From assembly GCA_021151695.1 (NCBI GenBank), contig JAGKWU010000007.1, forward strand, positions 1 through 64,000: a DNA stretch of 64,000 bases, written 5' to 3'. How positions within the stretch are numbered: the stretch's first letter is position 1; each line of letters begins with the position of its first letter. The DNA comes from Cellvibrionaceae bacterium (GTDB lineage Bacteria; Pseudomonadota; Gammaproteobacteria; Pseudomonadales; Cellvibrionaceae). The position numbers and the translations under genes are program-made. A model generated the notes under the pieces. The model did not search any database, had not been told where the DNA came from, and saw only the letters and a program-made list of their open reading frames with translations. Positions 10,501-17,722 of the stretch are shown here, one piece after another.

Positions 10501-10908
10501 AGGGGCAACCAGGGATGGGCAATTTGGCGTAACAGTAACGGCAACTTCGTTTGAATATGCGCTACAGTTTGTGGTGTTTGCAACGCAGATTCTCGCCCTG
10601 TAGAGATAGCTCCCCGCTGGATTGGAAGTTCGAACGACATAATAAGGCAACGTGTCATTCGTGGAAGAGCGAGTAGCTGTTGGGGTAGCTCCCCATGCAT
10701 CAGAGCCATATTTTTCATATAGCTCATATATGTAATTACTCGGCGTATTAGCGGGCGCATTAAAATTAAAGTGGTAAAAACAATCGCTGTCGACATCGAA
10801 CACACTGAGTGTCGGCGCGCTTATGGCTTGACCATATGACGATGCAGTTCCCAAAAAGACAAAACAACCAACTAACCATTTTATGAAAAAACGACTCATC
10901 CTACTCAC
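4516..10908 (-). CDS. Giant secreted Ig-like repeat protein with haemagglutinin-like C-terminal half
   Basis: A 2130-aa protein with signal peptide (about 1-27, ending SSYGQA). Residues about 30-1130 are four tandem blocks, each a roughly 100-aa module with four conserved cysteines (motifs NLNAP, YE-YEK, HYEYKSRIC) followed by two Ig-like domains of the Big_7 type (DFYSNG, SPYTISW). Another two Ig-like domains follow to about 1310. The C-terminal part (about 1330-2130) has haemagglutinin/beta-helix character (GGTISVNYLDARGSVSL, VKNEGQISAQ). The start is probably GTG, with GAGGG 4 nt upstream; an ATG nine bases further in is an alternative. It is the first gene of the operon with the toxin and immunity genes. 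It is likely the surface stalk or anchor partner of the toxin; this is inference, as I know no described two-protein version. Confidence 0.7.
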   Translation of the reverse strand: MSRMSRFFIKWLVGCFVFLGTASSYGQAISAPTLSVFDVDSDCFYHFNFNAPANTPSNYIYELYEKYGSDAWGATPTATRSSTNDTLPYYVVRTSNPAGSYLYRARICVANTTNCSAYSNEVAVTVTPNCPSLVAPSVTLSDPGALTAGQVVTLNAVASISSGTVSNVEFYNGSTLIGTDTSAPYSLNWTPSSAGVVILRAVANGAGGSAATSYVKVTIAAAPVPPTVSISSPSSSTNFEPGSSISISATASDTDGSISRVDFYSNGNLISSKTSSPYTISWAPAMGGYTLTAVATDNSGLQTTSAAKSITVGKPVITGLDVDADCYFVLNLNAPTNVAPNLVYEFYEKLPGASAFPATPTATRTTAAGSPNVPPFKIIRADQTPGHYEYRSRICLINTTTCGPYSSIFSVDVSATCQSVIVPTVNLTTPVEGGQYLVGQPIAIAATATTTQGSIASVSFNQGGTPLGVDTTFPYGVSWTPTAVGDYIVEAVADGSNGGTKTTGWITFSVVSNLPPVVSLTSPVNAAQVNLGDAVVLSATASDPNDQISKVVFYANDVEIGTDTTAPYQITNWVPTFGNYTIKAVATDAGGLTTVSGISNIVVGKPTVTGADIDDDCYFTLNLNAPANTPANQSYELYEKLPGASSWPTVATAIRTTSPSQPSVPPFRVVRADQLPGHYEYKSRICISGTTECGAFSEIYSVDVSPTCQSVIVPTVNLTKPVEGGEYRVGSVLKIGATATTTQGAIQSVTFNQGGNRLAVDTSYPYEVDWTPTSVGGYEIEAVADGTNGGTKSTGWVHFSVVDNLKPTVELTAPVSAQRYKSNVVVPLSASASDSDGQIAKVIFYANDLEIATDTVAPFDINNWIPPAIGNYAIKAVAVDNGGRTVTSSVSNIVISNLPASNPVVTGIDIDNDCHFVLNLNAPADVPPEQIYEFYEKRPGVSEWPATPTATRSVGYASPNTPPFRVIRSDQTPGHYEYKTRICVANSTECGGFSNVFVVDVNPDCQSIVAPSVTLESPLSGKEYMVGQPIELRATASTTDGNIESVTFNQGGTTLAKDSAAPYVSSWTPGKSGQYVLEAVADGTNGGTARTNWRLITVVDKFTPTLKFAITNQKASFNVGESINFSLDVDDPSAQITRMGLFANNVEVLSLPKTVRTGSWALAQRGLQGLKVGAYLPDGKIVYSEESKIQAYGVNRPTISISNPLNGKAIKLGERILLEANAQDSDNDIAEVQFFVNGKVQGAAVNQSPYNVYWQPQEAGEYSLSVKVRDEASLESTSATVKVYVANELPPPDGGAGMQNAFFKLATPNSAGVSYNTVPSFSVSAPLKIINTIDSFDTATSQAAKLIIISADTVSLTKNIELIGEPADLLIISSRANSTLSCYVCSFSNFQRVTFAVASSANPLSTSTTSVGELTTLSGGTISVNYLDARGSVSLEFIAEAVKLDGIVNTQQYAFETPAGSGVYEYAESSNIVVGSGGTSIFVGKQSLNYDDLTAVEIPDIKGGELAAGKLELPGKLYSGAVKIVSTATANEIGGFVSTSSTLLASSIYRNKLSAPNEGIDIKTLVSSPNSSVGFSPLQITGMISSDALINLRVAGDVSIANTASLKAREVSVVSQSLVKNEGQISAQRPSKNSQTVNQSSTVSEDRSPVIQIDSLALDNVGAIHAVDAVQYDGAINVKTKNKLQLHFGSEVKANKISLNSTDDSIYNGSTSLYRNDAAFAGIVPRDHNSDQLSTFTENWSKGEKLGTTSAKIIGDQITMVAAKSVFNINPSAFYRENGVLDAGVIENSSALNNVVISAERLLKIKAGTQVVNSSALIGVNLPPNDAEEGVANALFIESPVVINERYKTMVLVDVLNESSQVINDLNTIENQFKGLEANLYIYSPPGTIYSFAPVKFDFGSAANQDNTKGFLNNTGYFDVINDVAFTGVGRVTTLGLSLGKDSFYESSLSITHDPECVKTAIYYLRGQNYTYQSPSMLCDHVVATSSTTPDGKQVNNRVERTLFAVSGRINNLLAENASESLNIGFSARNHQVLEKLKSDAKQDHIAFTVSALQSLSNTNWAFTESKVVETSDGKIMVYANWRPLQDPVVGRPPSSGTPYSLWEIFSEKFNAMKDSFLLLWNTFSEWFKG

Positions 10909-11026
10909 CCATCCCTCATATACAGAAGCAAATTAGCGCGCCATATTAACGGAGCTTAAAAAAGACGCCAGCTAAATATATTTATGGTTAAAGCGCGCCT
11001 TATAGCGACATCCCTATATCATCCAG

Positions 11027-11056
11027 ACAAAAAAATAGCGCCCTTAGGCGCTATTT
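11027..11056 (-). terminator. Rho-independent terminator after lysS
   Basis: Perfect 10-bp stem (33-42 pairs with 47-56 of the 11000s) with a 4-nt loop, followed on the minus strand by a run of seven T. It sits just after the lysS stop. Confidence 0.85.
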
Positions 11057-11070
11057 AAAAAACCGTAGTA

Positions 11071-12561
11071 TTACTCTGGCCGCATATGCGGGAACAACAA
11101 CACATCCCTGATCGACGGCGCATTTGCAAATAACATAATTAAACGATCAATCCCAATGCCCTCGCCCGCTGTTGGTGGCAAGCCGTATTCGAGTGCGCGA
11201 ACGAAGTCGGCGTCGTAGTACATGGCTTCGTCGTCGCCGGCGTCTTTGGCGCGGACTTGCTCGAGGAAACGTTCGGCCTGGTCTTCGGCGTCGTTCAACT
11301 CGGAGAAGCCGTTAGCGAGTTCGCGACCGCCGATGAAGAATTCGAAGCGATCAGTCACCGCCGGGTTGTGATCGTTGCGGCGCGCGAGTGGCGATACTTC
11401 GGTTGGGTATTCGGTGATGAAGGTTGGTTGGTCGAGTTTGTGCTCAACAGTTTCTTCGAAAATTTCGGTTTGGATTTTACCCAGTGGCGTGCCGGGTTTT
11501 ACTTTCAGGCCAATAGATTCTGCAACTTTGGTTGCGCCTTCTACAGTGCTGATTTGTTCTGCAGTTACATTTGGATTGTAGTGCAGGATAGAATCAAACA
11601 CGGACAAACGTGCGAATGGTTTGCCAAAATCATATTCACTGTTTTGATATTTCAGTGTAGTGCCGCCGGTCACTTCGGTGCAGAGTTTGCGCAACAGGTC
11701 TTCAGTCAAGTCCATCAGATCCTTGTAATCTGCGTAGGCTTGGTAGAATTCCATCATAGTGAATTCTGGATTGTGACGAGTAGATACGCCTTCGTTACGG
11801 AAGTTACGGTTAATTTCAAACACGCGTTCGAAACCGCCAACCACCAAACGCTTCAAATACAGCTCAGGTGCGATACGCAAAAACATTTGCATATCCAGCG
11901 CGTTGTGGTGAGTGATGAATGGTTTGGCTGATGCGCCACCGGGAATCACGTGCAGCATGGGAGTTTCCACTTCCATAAAGCCGCGGCCAACCATGTAGTT
12001 GCGAATAAAGTTCATGCACTGTGAACGGAGGCGGAAAGTGTCGCGCACTTCGGGGTTTACGATCAGGTCAACATAGCGTTGACGATAACGCATTTCCTGG
12101 TCGCTCAGGCCGTGGTATTTATCCGGCAGTGGACGCAGGCCCTTGGTGAGCAGCTGGTACTCTTCGAGATTTACGTAGAGGTCGCCTTTGCCGGATTTGT
12201 GTAGCGCACCTTTGATACCGACGATATCACCAATATCCCAAACACCCCATTTATCTTTAATTACTTCTTGCGCTGCTTTGTCTGCATAGAGTTGGATCGA
12301 ACCTTCGCCATCTTGCAGCACCAGGAATGGACCGCGCTTGGCCATGATACGACCGGCAACGCTAACCACATGATTCAGCGCTTCCAGTTCTTCTTTGGTT
12401 TTTTCACCAAAGGCAGCTTGCAGCTCAACACTCTTGTTGTCTGGTTTGAAATCGTTAGGGAAAGCATTGCCCTTTTCGCGGATAGCGTCGAGCTTACTGC
12501 GACGCTCGGCGATTAATTTGTTTTCGTCTTGCGCCTGAACTGGAGTGTTTTCGTTGCTCAT
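11071..12561 (-). CDS. lysS: Lysyl-tRNA synthetase, class II
   Basis: Charges tRNA-Lys with lysine in the cytosol. The protein has an N-terminal OB-fold anticodon-binding domain (about 60-150, [18 protein letters not shown]) and a class II catalytic core with motif 1 around [12 protein letters not shown], motif 2 ([20 protein letters not shown]) and motif 3 near the end ([20 protein letters not shown]). Length is about 496 aa, as usual. I place the start at the ATG giving MSNENTPVQ; an in-frame GTG nine bases upstream is possible. prfB lies directly upstream on the same strand, the prfB-lysS order seen in many gammaproteobacteria. Confidence 0.97.
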   Translation of the reverse strand: MSNENTPVQAQDENKLIAERRSKLDAIREKGNAFPNDFKPDNKSVELQAAFGEKTKEELEALNHVVSVAGRIMAKRGPFLVLQDGEGSIQLYADKAAQEVIKDKWGVWDIGDIVGIKGALHKSGKGDLYVNLEEYQLLTKGLRPLPDKYHGLSDQEMRYRQRYVDLIVNPEVRDTFRLRSQCMNFIRNYMVGRGFMEVETPMLHVIPGGASAKPFITHHNALDMQMFLRIAPELYLKRLVVGGFERVFEINRNFRNEGVSTRHNPEFTMMEFYQAYADYKDLMDLTEDLLRKLCTEVTGGTTLKYQNSEYDFGKPFARLSVFDSILHYNPNVTAEQISTVEGATKVAESIGLKVKPGTPLGKIQTEIFEETVEHKLDQPTFITEYPTEVSPLARRNDHNPAVTDRFEFFIGGRELANGFSELNDAEDQAERFLEQVRAKDAGDDEAMYYDADFVRALEYGLPPTAGEGIGIDRLIMLFANAPSIRDVLLFPHMRPE

Positions 12562-12619
12562 AGTGGTCACTGATAATTAAATTCAAATTTGTGTGAAATA
12601 AAATTTTTAAGCTCGGCTA

Positions 12620-13715
12620 TTACAAACCGGCTTTCAAGCTCTCAACAATAAACTGGTCGAGGGCGCCGTCGAGTACTGCCTGGCAGTTGCTGGTTTGGAC
12701 GCCGGTACGCAAATCTTTAATGCGCGAATCGTCGAGTACGTAGGAGCGAATCTGGCTGCCCCAACCGATGTCGGATTTACTGTCTTCCATCGCCTGTTTT
12801 TCAGCATTGCGTTTTTGCATTTCATGTTCGTACATTTTTGCACGCAACATTTTGTATGCCTGATCGCGGTTGGCGTGTTGCGAACGCTCGTTCTGGCACT
12901 GCACCACAATGTTGGTTGGGATGTGAGTGATGCGCACCGCTGAGTCGGTTTTGTTAACGTGCTGTCCGCCAGCGCCACTTGCACGATAGGTATCGATGCG
13001 CAGGTCCGCCGGATTGATATCGATTTCGATGTTGTCATCAATCTCGGGCGACAAAAATACGGAGCAGAAAGAAGTGTGACGACGGTTACCGGAATCGAAT
13101 GGAGATTTGCGCACTAAACGATGCACGCCAGTTTCGGTACGTAACCAACCAAAGGCGTATTCACCTTCAAAATAAATGGTCGCACTTTTGATGCCGGCTA
13201 CGTCACCGGGGGAACACTCCTCCAGGGTCACTTTAAAGCCTTTGGCTTCGCCCCAGCGCAGGTACATACGCAGAACCATTTCGGCCCAATCCTGGGCTTC
13301 GGTACCGCCTGAGCCAGATTGGATATCCAGGTAGGCGTTGTTGGGGTCCATTTCGCCGGAGAACATACGGCGGAATTCGAGGGTGGCGAGTTGCTGGTCG
13401 AGGCGTTCGATTTCAGATTGGACGTCGGCCACGCTGGCCTCGTCGTTTTCTTCCACTGCCATATCGAGCAGTTCGCGGCAGTCGCTGACACCTACATCCA
13501 GGTCGTCGATGGTTTTTACCACCATTTCCAGGGAGGAGCGCTCGCGGCCCAGGGCTTGGGCGCGGTCCGGGTTATCCCAGACGTTGGATTCACCGAGTTC
13601 GAGCTCTACTTCGGTCAGGCGTTCTTTCTTGGTGGCATAGTCAAAGATACCCCCTAAGCACATTGGTGCGCTCAGTGAGGTCTTTCAGGGCGTTTAAGAG
13701 CGGATTAATTTCCAT
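12620..13715 (-). CDS. prfB: Peptide chain release factor 2, with programmed +1 frameshift
   Basis: RF2 releases finished proteins at UGA and UAA. The gene starts at the ATG at 13715 ([20 protein letters not shown]), reaches an in-frame UGA at 13641-13643 and continues in the +1 frame with DYATKK. The slippery context CTT TGA C and the internal Shine-Dalgarno-like AGGGGG just upstream are both present. Joined length is 364 aa, the family norm. The GGQ hydrolysis motif ([16 protein letters not shown]) is intact. Gene finders calling only the downstream frame would give a wrong N-terminus. The low-RF2 level promotes the shift, so the gene regulates itself. lysS follows with a short gap. Confidence 0.97.
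13641..13656 (-). promoter_or_regulatory. prfB: RF2 autoregulatory frameshift site
   Basis: On the coding strand the order is AGGGGG, TAT, CTT, TGA, C. The purine-rich element pairs with 16S rRNA, and the CTT-TGA-C slips by +1. This is the canonical bacterial prfB recoding signal. Confidence 0.97.
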
Positions 13716-13898
13716 GATGATGCGTAAATAGCCTTAGATTGGCCCCATTTGCAGCTTTTGGGGCAGGAATTTGCGAGGCGGGCATTCTACATGAGATGGA
13801 TGGCCAGGCCAAATGGAGGTAACAGCCAAGCCAAATAGAGGTAAAGAACAACGGCGACGCCTGCTTTCATCCTTGAAAGCAGAACGGATGGAAAGGAA

Positions 13899-14942
13899 TT
13901 AATTAGACGATTTCACCGGACGGTACCAGTGTGCCCAACTGGTAAAGGCTCCTACACTGCGAGTTTGAATCCACAGTTTGCCCTGACCGGTAAAGCGACA
14001 GACCAGACCTTCACCGGAAAAGAACAGGGACTTATAGCCACCAACCTTGCTGATGCTGTATTCCAGGCCTTCGGTAAAGGCCACTATGTTGCCGGTATCG
14101 ACTACATAGCCGTCTTTTACATCGATTTCGATGATGGCGCCGTAGCTGTTGAACCAGAGATCGCCCTCGCCGGTGGCGCGAATCAAAAACAAGCTCTCGC
14201 CCGAGAAGAAGCCTTTGGTAAAGCCTTGCCATTTGGTTTCAATATTCACATTCGGGCTACAAGCCACCAATGCACTACTCTGCAGATAGATGGTGTCCCC
14301 TCGCAGATAGCGATGCACCAGATCACCCGGGGTTGCGGGCGCTATGCCTATCTCTGCTTGCCCACCCTCTGCGGTGAACTCGTTCATGAAGATATTTTCG
14401 CCCGCCAGCAAGCGAGTAAAACCACCTTTCATTTTGGTCTTCATCACCAGATGGGTATCCATGGTCGCCATTGCGCTGGCTTCTACTTTCAACGTCTGGT
14501 TGGCGGGAATCTGTACGGTCAGAAAACTGAAGTCCGGGCGACCATTGATCCAGAAGGTAAAGCCACCCGCGGATTGGCGCTCTGCCGCTATTGGCGCTGG
14601 TGCGACAGGGGATGATACTGCTGCGGCTGTCGCAGCTACTGGAGCCGTAACAGGTTCTGCTGGCGCGGAGACTTCAGGCTCTGGCTCATCCTCAACCACT
14701 GGCTCTTCTGCTAGTGGACGCAAGGTGATTTTGATCCCGTGCTTGCCCAGGGCATCCTGGTATTTCGCAGCCATCTGCTCGTCTACGCTGGATTTAAGCA
14801 CTTTGGGTGCAGAGCTAAACAGTTGTTGCGCACGCTCAGGGGAAATCTTGAACAAAGCTGCCAGGGCCGCAGTTGCTGCCTCAGGATTGGTGCCCTCGAC
14901 GAGCTCGCCGGTAAGTACTACATCAAATAATTTATCAGTCAT
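13899..14942 (-). CDS. AIM24/TIGR00266-family protein with extra N-terminal domain
   Basis: Cytosolic 347-aa protein without signal peptide. Residues 1-80 form a small alpha-rich domain (ALFKISPERAQQLFSSAP, followed by KYQDALGKHGIKI) that recalls the ribosomal L7/L12-type or SPOR-less sensor folds; 80-125 is an acidic Pro/Ala linker; 130-340 is an AIM24 beta-helix domain with GENIFMNEF, GDLWFNSYG and FFSGEGLVCRF, repeated beta motifs typical of the family. The molecular role of bacterial AIM24 proteins is not known; the yeast namesake is mitochondrial. A good ribosome site (AAGGGAT) precedes the ATG. It is the last gene of a four-gene operon, 10 nt after the next AIM24 gene. Confidence 0.85.
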   Translation of the reverse strand: MTDKLFDVVLTGELVEGTNPEAATAALAALFKISPERAQQLFSSAPKVLKSSVDEQMAAKYQDALGKHGIKITLRPLAEEPVVEDEPEPEVSAPAEPVTAPVAATAAAVSSPVAPAPIAAERQSAGGFTFWINGRPDFSFLTVQIPANQTLKVEASAMATMDTHLVMKTKMKGGFTRLLAGENIFMNEFTAEGGQAEIGIAPATPGDLVHRYLRGDTIYLQSSALVACSPNVNIETKWQGFTKGFFSGESLFLIRATGEGDLWFNSYGAIIEIDVKDGYVVDTGNIVAFTEGLEYSISKVGGYKSLFFSGEGLVCRFTGQGKLWIQTRSVGAFTSWAHWYRPVKSSN

Positions 14943-14952
14943 GATTTATCCC

Positions 14953-15636
14953 TTATTTCGAGCGGATTTTGAGGTTCGGGCCCAGCAATTCGCCAAAACT
15001 GCGCTCATTGTGTGACTGACACCAAACGGTGCCGCGACCAGAGAACTTACACACCAGCCCTTCCCCACCCAGCATGGATTGGATCCAGCTTTTACCGGCT
15101 TTGGTGATGGAAAAATCCAGGGTTTCACTAAAGGCCACAATATGGCCGGAATCCACAATGTAATCGCCATCCACGTGAATGGGATAAATCGCTCCAAAGG
15201 AAGACAACACAGCAGTGCCCGCCCCGGTAAGCTTCAACCAGAAAACATGCTCGCCCGACAGCAGCGATTTAAAACCCTGCCAACCCATATCCACATCAAT
15301 GCCCTGATCACAGGCCAGGAAGGAGCCACCTTGTACGATCAGGTTATCGTTATCCAGTTGCAGCACCAGCATATCGCCGGCAAGTCCGGTGCCCAGCCAG
15401 ACTTCACCGTCCTGCTGATCTACTTCAAAGTGGTTTAAAAACAGCGACTCACCACCGAGCAAACGCTTGGCCGCTTTTAACAGCGAGCCAGCCTGTTTTT
15501 TATGGGTAGTCGTCGTGATTTGTACGTTGCTGCTCATTGCCAGCATAGCGCCGGATTCAGCAGTACATGTTTCGCCGGGACGCAGCAAAATTTTTGCGGC
15601 TGTGTTGCCTGGTTGGTTTACAAGCTCTACGTGCAT
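14953..15636 (-). CDS. AIM24/TIGR00266-family protein (second paralogue)
   Basis: A 227-aa single-domain AIM24 protein covering the family's full usual length. Typical repeated motifs are AESGAMLAMSSNVQI, GGESLFLNHF, GDGEVWLG-like turns, DYIVDSGHIVAFSETLDFSI and GGEGLVCKFSGRGTVW. No signal peptide or membrane segment, so cytosolic. It sits between two other AIM24 genes in the same operon with spacings of about 10 nt. It is clearly diverged from its neighbours, so the triplet is old. Function unknown. Confidence 0.88.
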   Translation of the reverse strand: MHVELVNQPGNTAAKILLRPGETCTAESGAMLAMSSNVQITTTTHKKQAGSLLKAAKRLLGGESLFLNHFEVDQQDGEVWLGTGLAGDMLVLQLDNDNLIVQGGSFLACDQGIDVDMGWQGFKSLLSGEHVFWLKLTGAGTAVLSSFGAIYPIHVDGDYIVDSGHIVAFSETLDFSITKAGKSWIQSMLGGEGLVCKFSGRGTVWCQSHNERSFGELLGPNLKIRSK

Positions 15637-15646
15637 GATGGATTCC

Positions 15647-16309
15647 TTACCAGAATTTTGGGTTTAACCAACTCGCCAGGCCACTGATGCTGCGAGTTTG
15701 AATAATTATTTTGCCCTTGCCGCTAACGCGGGTTACCAGGCCTTCACCGCCAAAGAAACTGGAAAAAATTCCACCGGCCAATTGCAGGTTTAATTTCAGG
15801 CCCGGCTCATAGGCAACCAGATGGCTGGTATCCACTATGTATTCACCGTCAACTTCTTTTTCCAGCAGCGCGCCATAGGCACCGAACCAGACATTGCCCG
15901 TGCCGCTCACGACAATTTTGAACATACCTTCACGGGCAATCCAGGAGGTAAAACCGGCAAACTTGAGCCCTATAGTCACGCCCGACTCGCAAGCGAGAAA
16001 TGCACCCGGCTGCAAATTAAATTCTTCGCCTTTTAATTCGCGACACAAAATTTGCCCAGGTGTTGGCTGCACTATGGTCATGCGGCGCACCTGGCTGGTG
16101 GCGTTATGAAAATGGCTGATAAACAGTGATTCGCCGCCTAAAAATTTACGCATCAAGCCTTTAAAAAAACCGCCATTAAAATGCGCCGTCAGATCAAGCT
16201 GCGCATCCATACTGGACATGGCATCCGACTCGGTGATCAGGGTTTCACCTGGGTCCAGCTCAACATCGACATAGGAAAAGGCGTGGCCGCCTTTAATATT
16301 TGCCTTCAC
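15647..16309 (-). CDS. AIM24/TIGR00266-family protein (third paralogue), GTG start
   Basis: A 220-aa AIM24-domain protein with TESDAMSSMDAQLDL, GGESLFISHF, GEYIVDTSHLVAYEPGLKLNL and GGEGLVTRVSGKGKI. The start codon is GTG, preceded by AAGGAG, and it overlaps the TGA stop of the upstream M48 gene by 4 bp (GTGA), so the two are translationally coupled. Cytosolic by sequence. Shares its operon with the other two AIM24 genes and the peptidase. Confidence 0.88.
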   Translation of the reverse strand: MKANIKGGHAFSYVDVELDPGETLITESDAMSSMDAQLDLTAHFNGGFFKGLMRKFLGGESLFISHFHNATSQVRRMTIVQPTPGQILCRELKGEEFNLQPGAFLACESGVTIGLKFAGFTSWIAREGMFKIVVSGTGNVWFGAYGALLEKEVDGEYIVDTSHLVAYEPGLKLNLQLAGGIFSSFFGGEGLVTRVSGKGKIIIQTRSISGLASWLNPKFW

Positions 16310-17571
16310 TGTTTATCTCCTTCCGTTTCTATCGTTTTGGTGTCTGGTGAGGTTGTTTCTTCCTGTGGCTTGTTACTCGCCACAAATTCTTTAACGGCTT
16401 CTTGCAACGCCTTGAATTCAGTATTCAGCTGGATGTAATTATCCTGGTGATCCTTGGTCAGCTCGCGCAAATGTTTCATACGCTCTTCGCTGGCAGGATG
16501 GGTACTCAAAAAAACCATGGCAGTTTTGTACGCCGTGCGCGCCTTTTCGTCCTCGATTTTGTCGAGCATGGCTTTTTCTTCAGCGATCATTTTTTCGAAA
16601 AAGCGTGGCAAGCCTTCAGGATCTATATGGGCACGCTCCATCAATCTCGCGGCTTTTTCATCAGCATCGGTTTCAAAACGACGTGAATACTGCTGACTCA
16701 GCAACATGGGTGCAGCACTGGACACAGTCGCTAGTAATCCGCTGACATCCCCCAGGATTGCACTTGCCAACATATAGATACCCGCATTGTTCACTATGCT
16801 GCGCACGCCGTGGCGCTCTTCCACGTGACTGATTTCGTGAGCAAGCACACCTAACAATTCATCGGCGCTTTCTGCTTTTAGAATTAAACCGGAATGAATG
16901 GTGACAAAGCCACCAGGCAAGGCAAAAGCATTGAGTGTGCCGTCGTTAACGATGGTGAATTGGTATTTATAGGGGGATTTTGGCAAAGCATCAATCAGCG
17001 CACCTGTGAGTGGCTTTAACAATGCATCGGATTTGTCGCGCGGCATCAATGTGTGGCTAATGCGATATTGGGCAGAAACACTTTCACCCAGTTTGGTTTC
17101 CCAACTAACAGGCACCTGGCGCGCGGCAATGCCGGTAAAAAATTCCATATTCCAGGCGAGCAACATGGGTATAGCGAGAATCAACAGCCCTACCCCCACC
17201 AAAACACCCCACGCGAAATGACGCTGTTGGCGCGCGCGTGAAATTTGTGGCGCCGCCTCAGGATGATCGAGCAAGTTGGGATTTTTGAGAATGTTTAAAT
17301 CGCTGGTGTAGAGGGTTAAATCGCCCACGGCGGGATGCTTGATAAAGACCAGTCGATTGCTGGCGCCGCCCAGGCTGAACTGCAATTGGTTGAAGGGTAA
17401 CCTGCCCCTCAGCTCTCCTACCTGATAAGTCAGCCCCTCGCTATCGAGGCTCAGCTGACCAGAGGCTTTGCCACCCGGTAAGGAATCGTGAAAAGCATGA
17501 CATTGATAAGTCGCCGGCTGGCTGGTTGCGTCCATGATAAGTCCGATAAAGATGGAATCGGCACGCATCAT
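16306..17571 (-). CDS. Membrane-anchored M48-family metallopeptidase
   Basis: A 421-aa zinc peptidase. An N-terminal beta-rich domain of about 110 residues comes first, then one transmembrane helix (about 119-140) preceded by RARQQRH, which by the positive-inside rule puts the protease domain in the periplasm. The catalytic HEISH lies at 245-249 (HExxH) and the third zinc ligand is probably the Glu of FETDADEKAA. M48 enzymes of this form (Oma1, LoiP/BepA relatives) act in envelope quality control. The start is uncertain: MMRADS at 17571 or MDATSQP 36 bases later, the latter with a somewhat better ribosome site. First gene of the operon with three AIM24 genes. Confidence 0.88.
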   Translation of the reverse strand: MMRADSIFIGLIMDATSQPATYQCHAFHDSLPGGKASGQLSLDSEGLTYQVGELRGRLPFNQLQFSLGGASNRLVFIKHPAVGDLTLYTSDLNILKNPNLLDHPEAAPQISRARQQRHFAWGVLVGVGLLILAIPMLLAWNMEFFTGIAARQVPVSWETKLGESVSAQYRISHTLMPRDKSDALLKPLTGALIDALPKSPYKYQFTIVNDGTLNAFALPGGFVTIHSGLILKAESADELLGVLAHEISHVEERHGVRSIVNNAGIYMLASAILGDVSGLLATVSSAAPMLLSQQYSRRFETDADEKAARLMERAHIDPEGLPRFFEKMIAEEKAMLDKIEDEKARTAYKTAMVFLSTHPASEERMKHLRELTKDHQDNYIQLNTEFKALQEAVKEFVASNKPQEETTSPDTKTIETEGDKQ

Positions 17572-17661
17572 GGCATAAACAGAAAACCAAAATAAACCCT
17601 GAGCAAAATCTGCTCAATGTGAAAATGGACGTAGGCGCCGGGAAGACTCTCTGCCCTTAAG

Positions 17662-17686
17662 AAAAAGGCCGGCGCAAAGCGCCGGC
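17662..17686 (-). terminator. Rho-independent terminator of the CBM2 metallopeptidase-like gene
   Basis: Stem gccggcgc / gcgccggc with a 3-nt loop (17668-17686), followed on the minus strand by CTTTTTC. It lies about 40 nt past the stop of the gene ending at 17723. Confidence 0.75.
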
Positions 17687-17722
17687 AAAAAGGAGCAACC
17701 TTATGGGGTAACACTAAACAAC

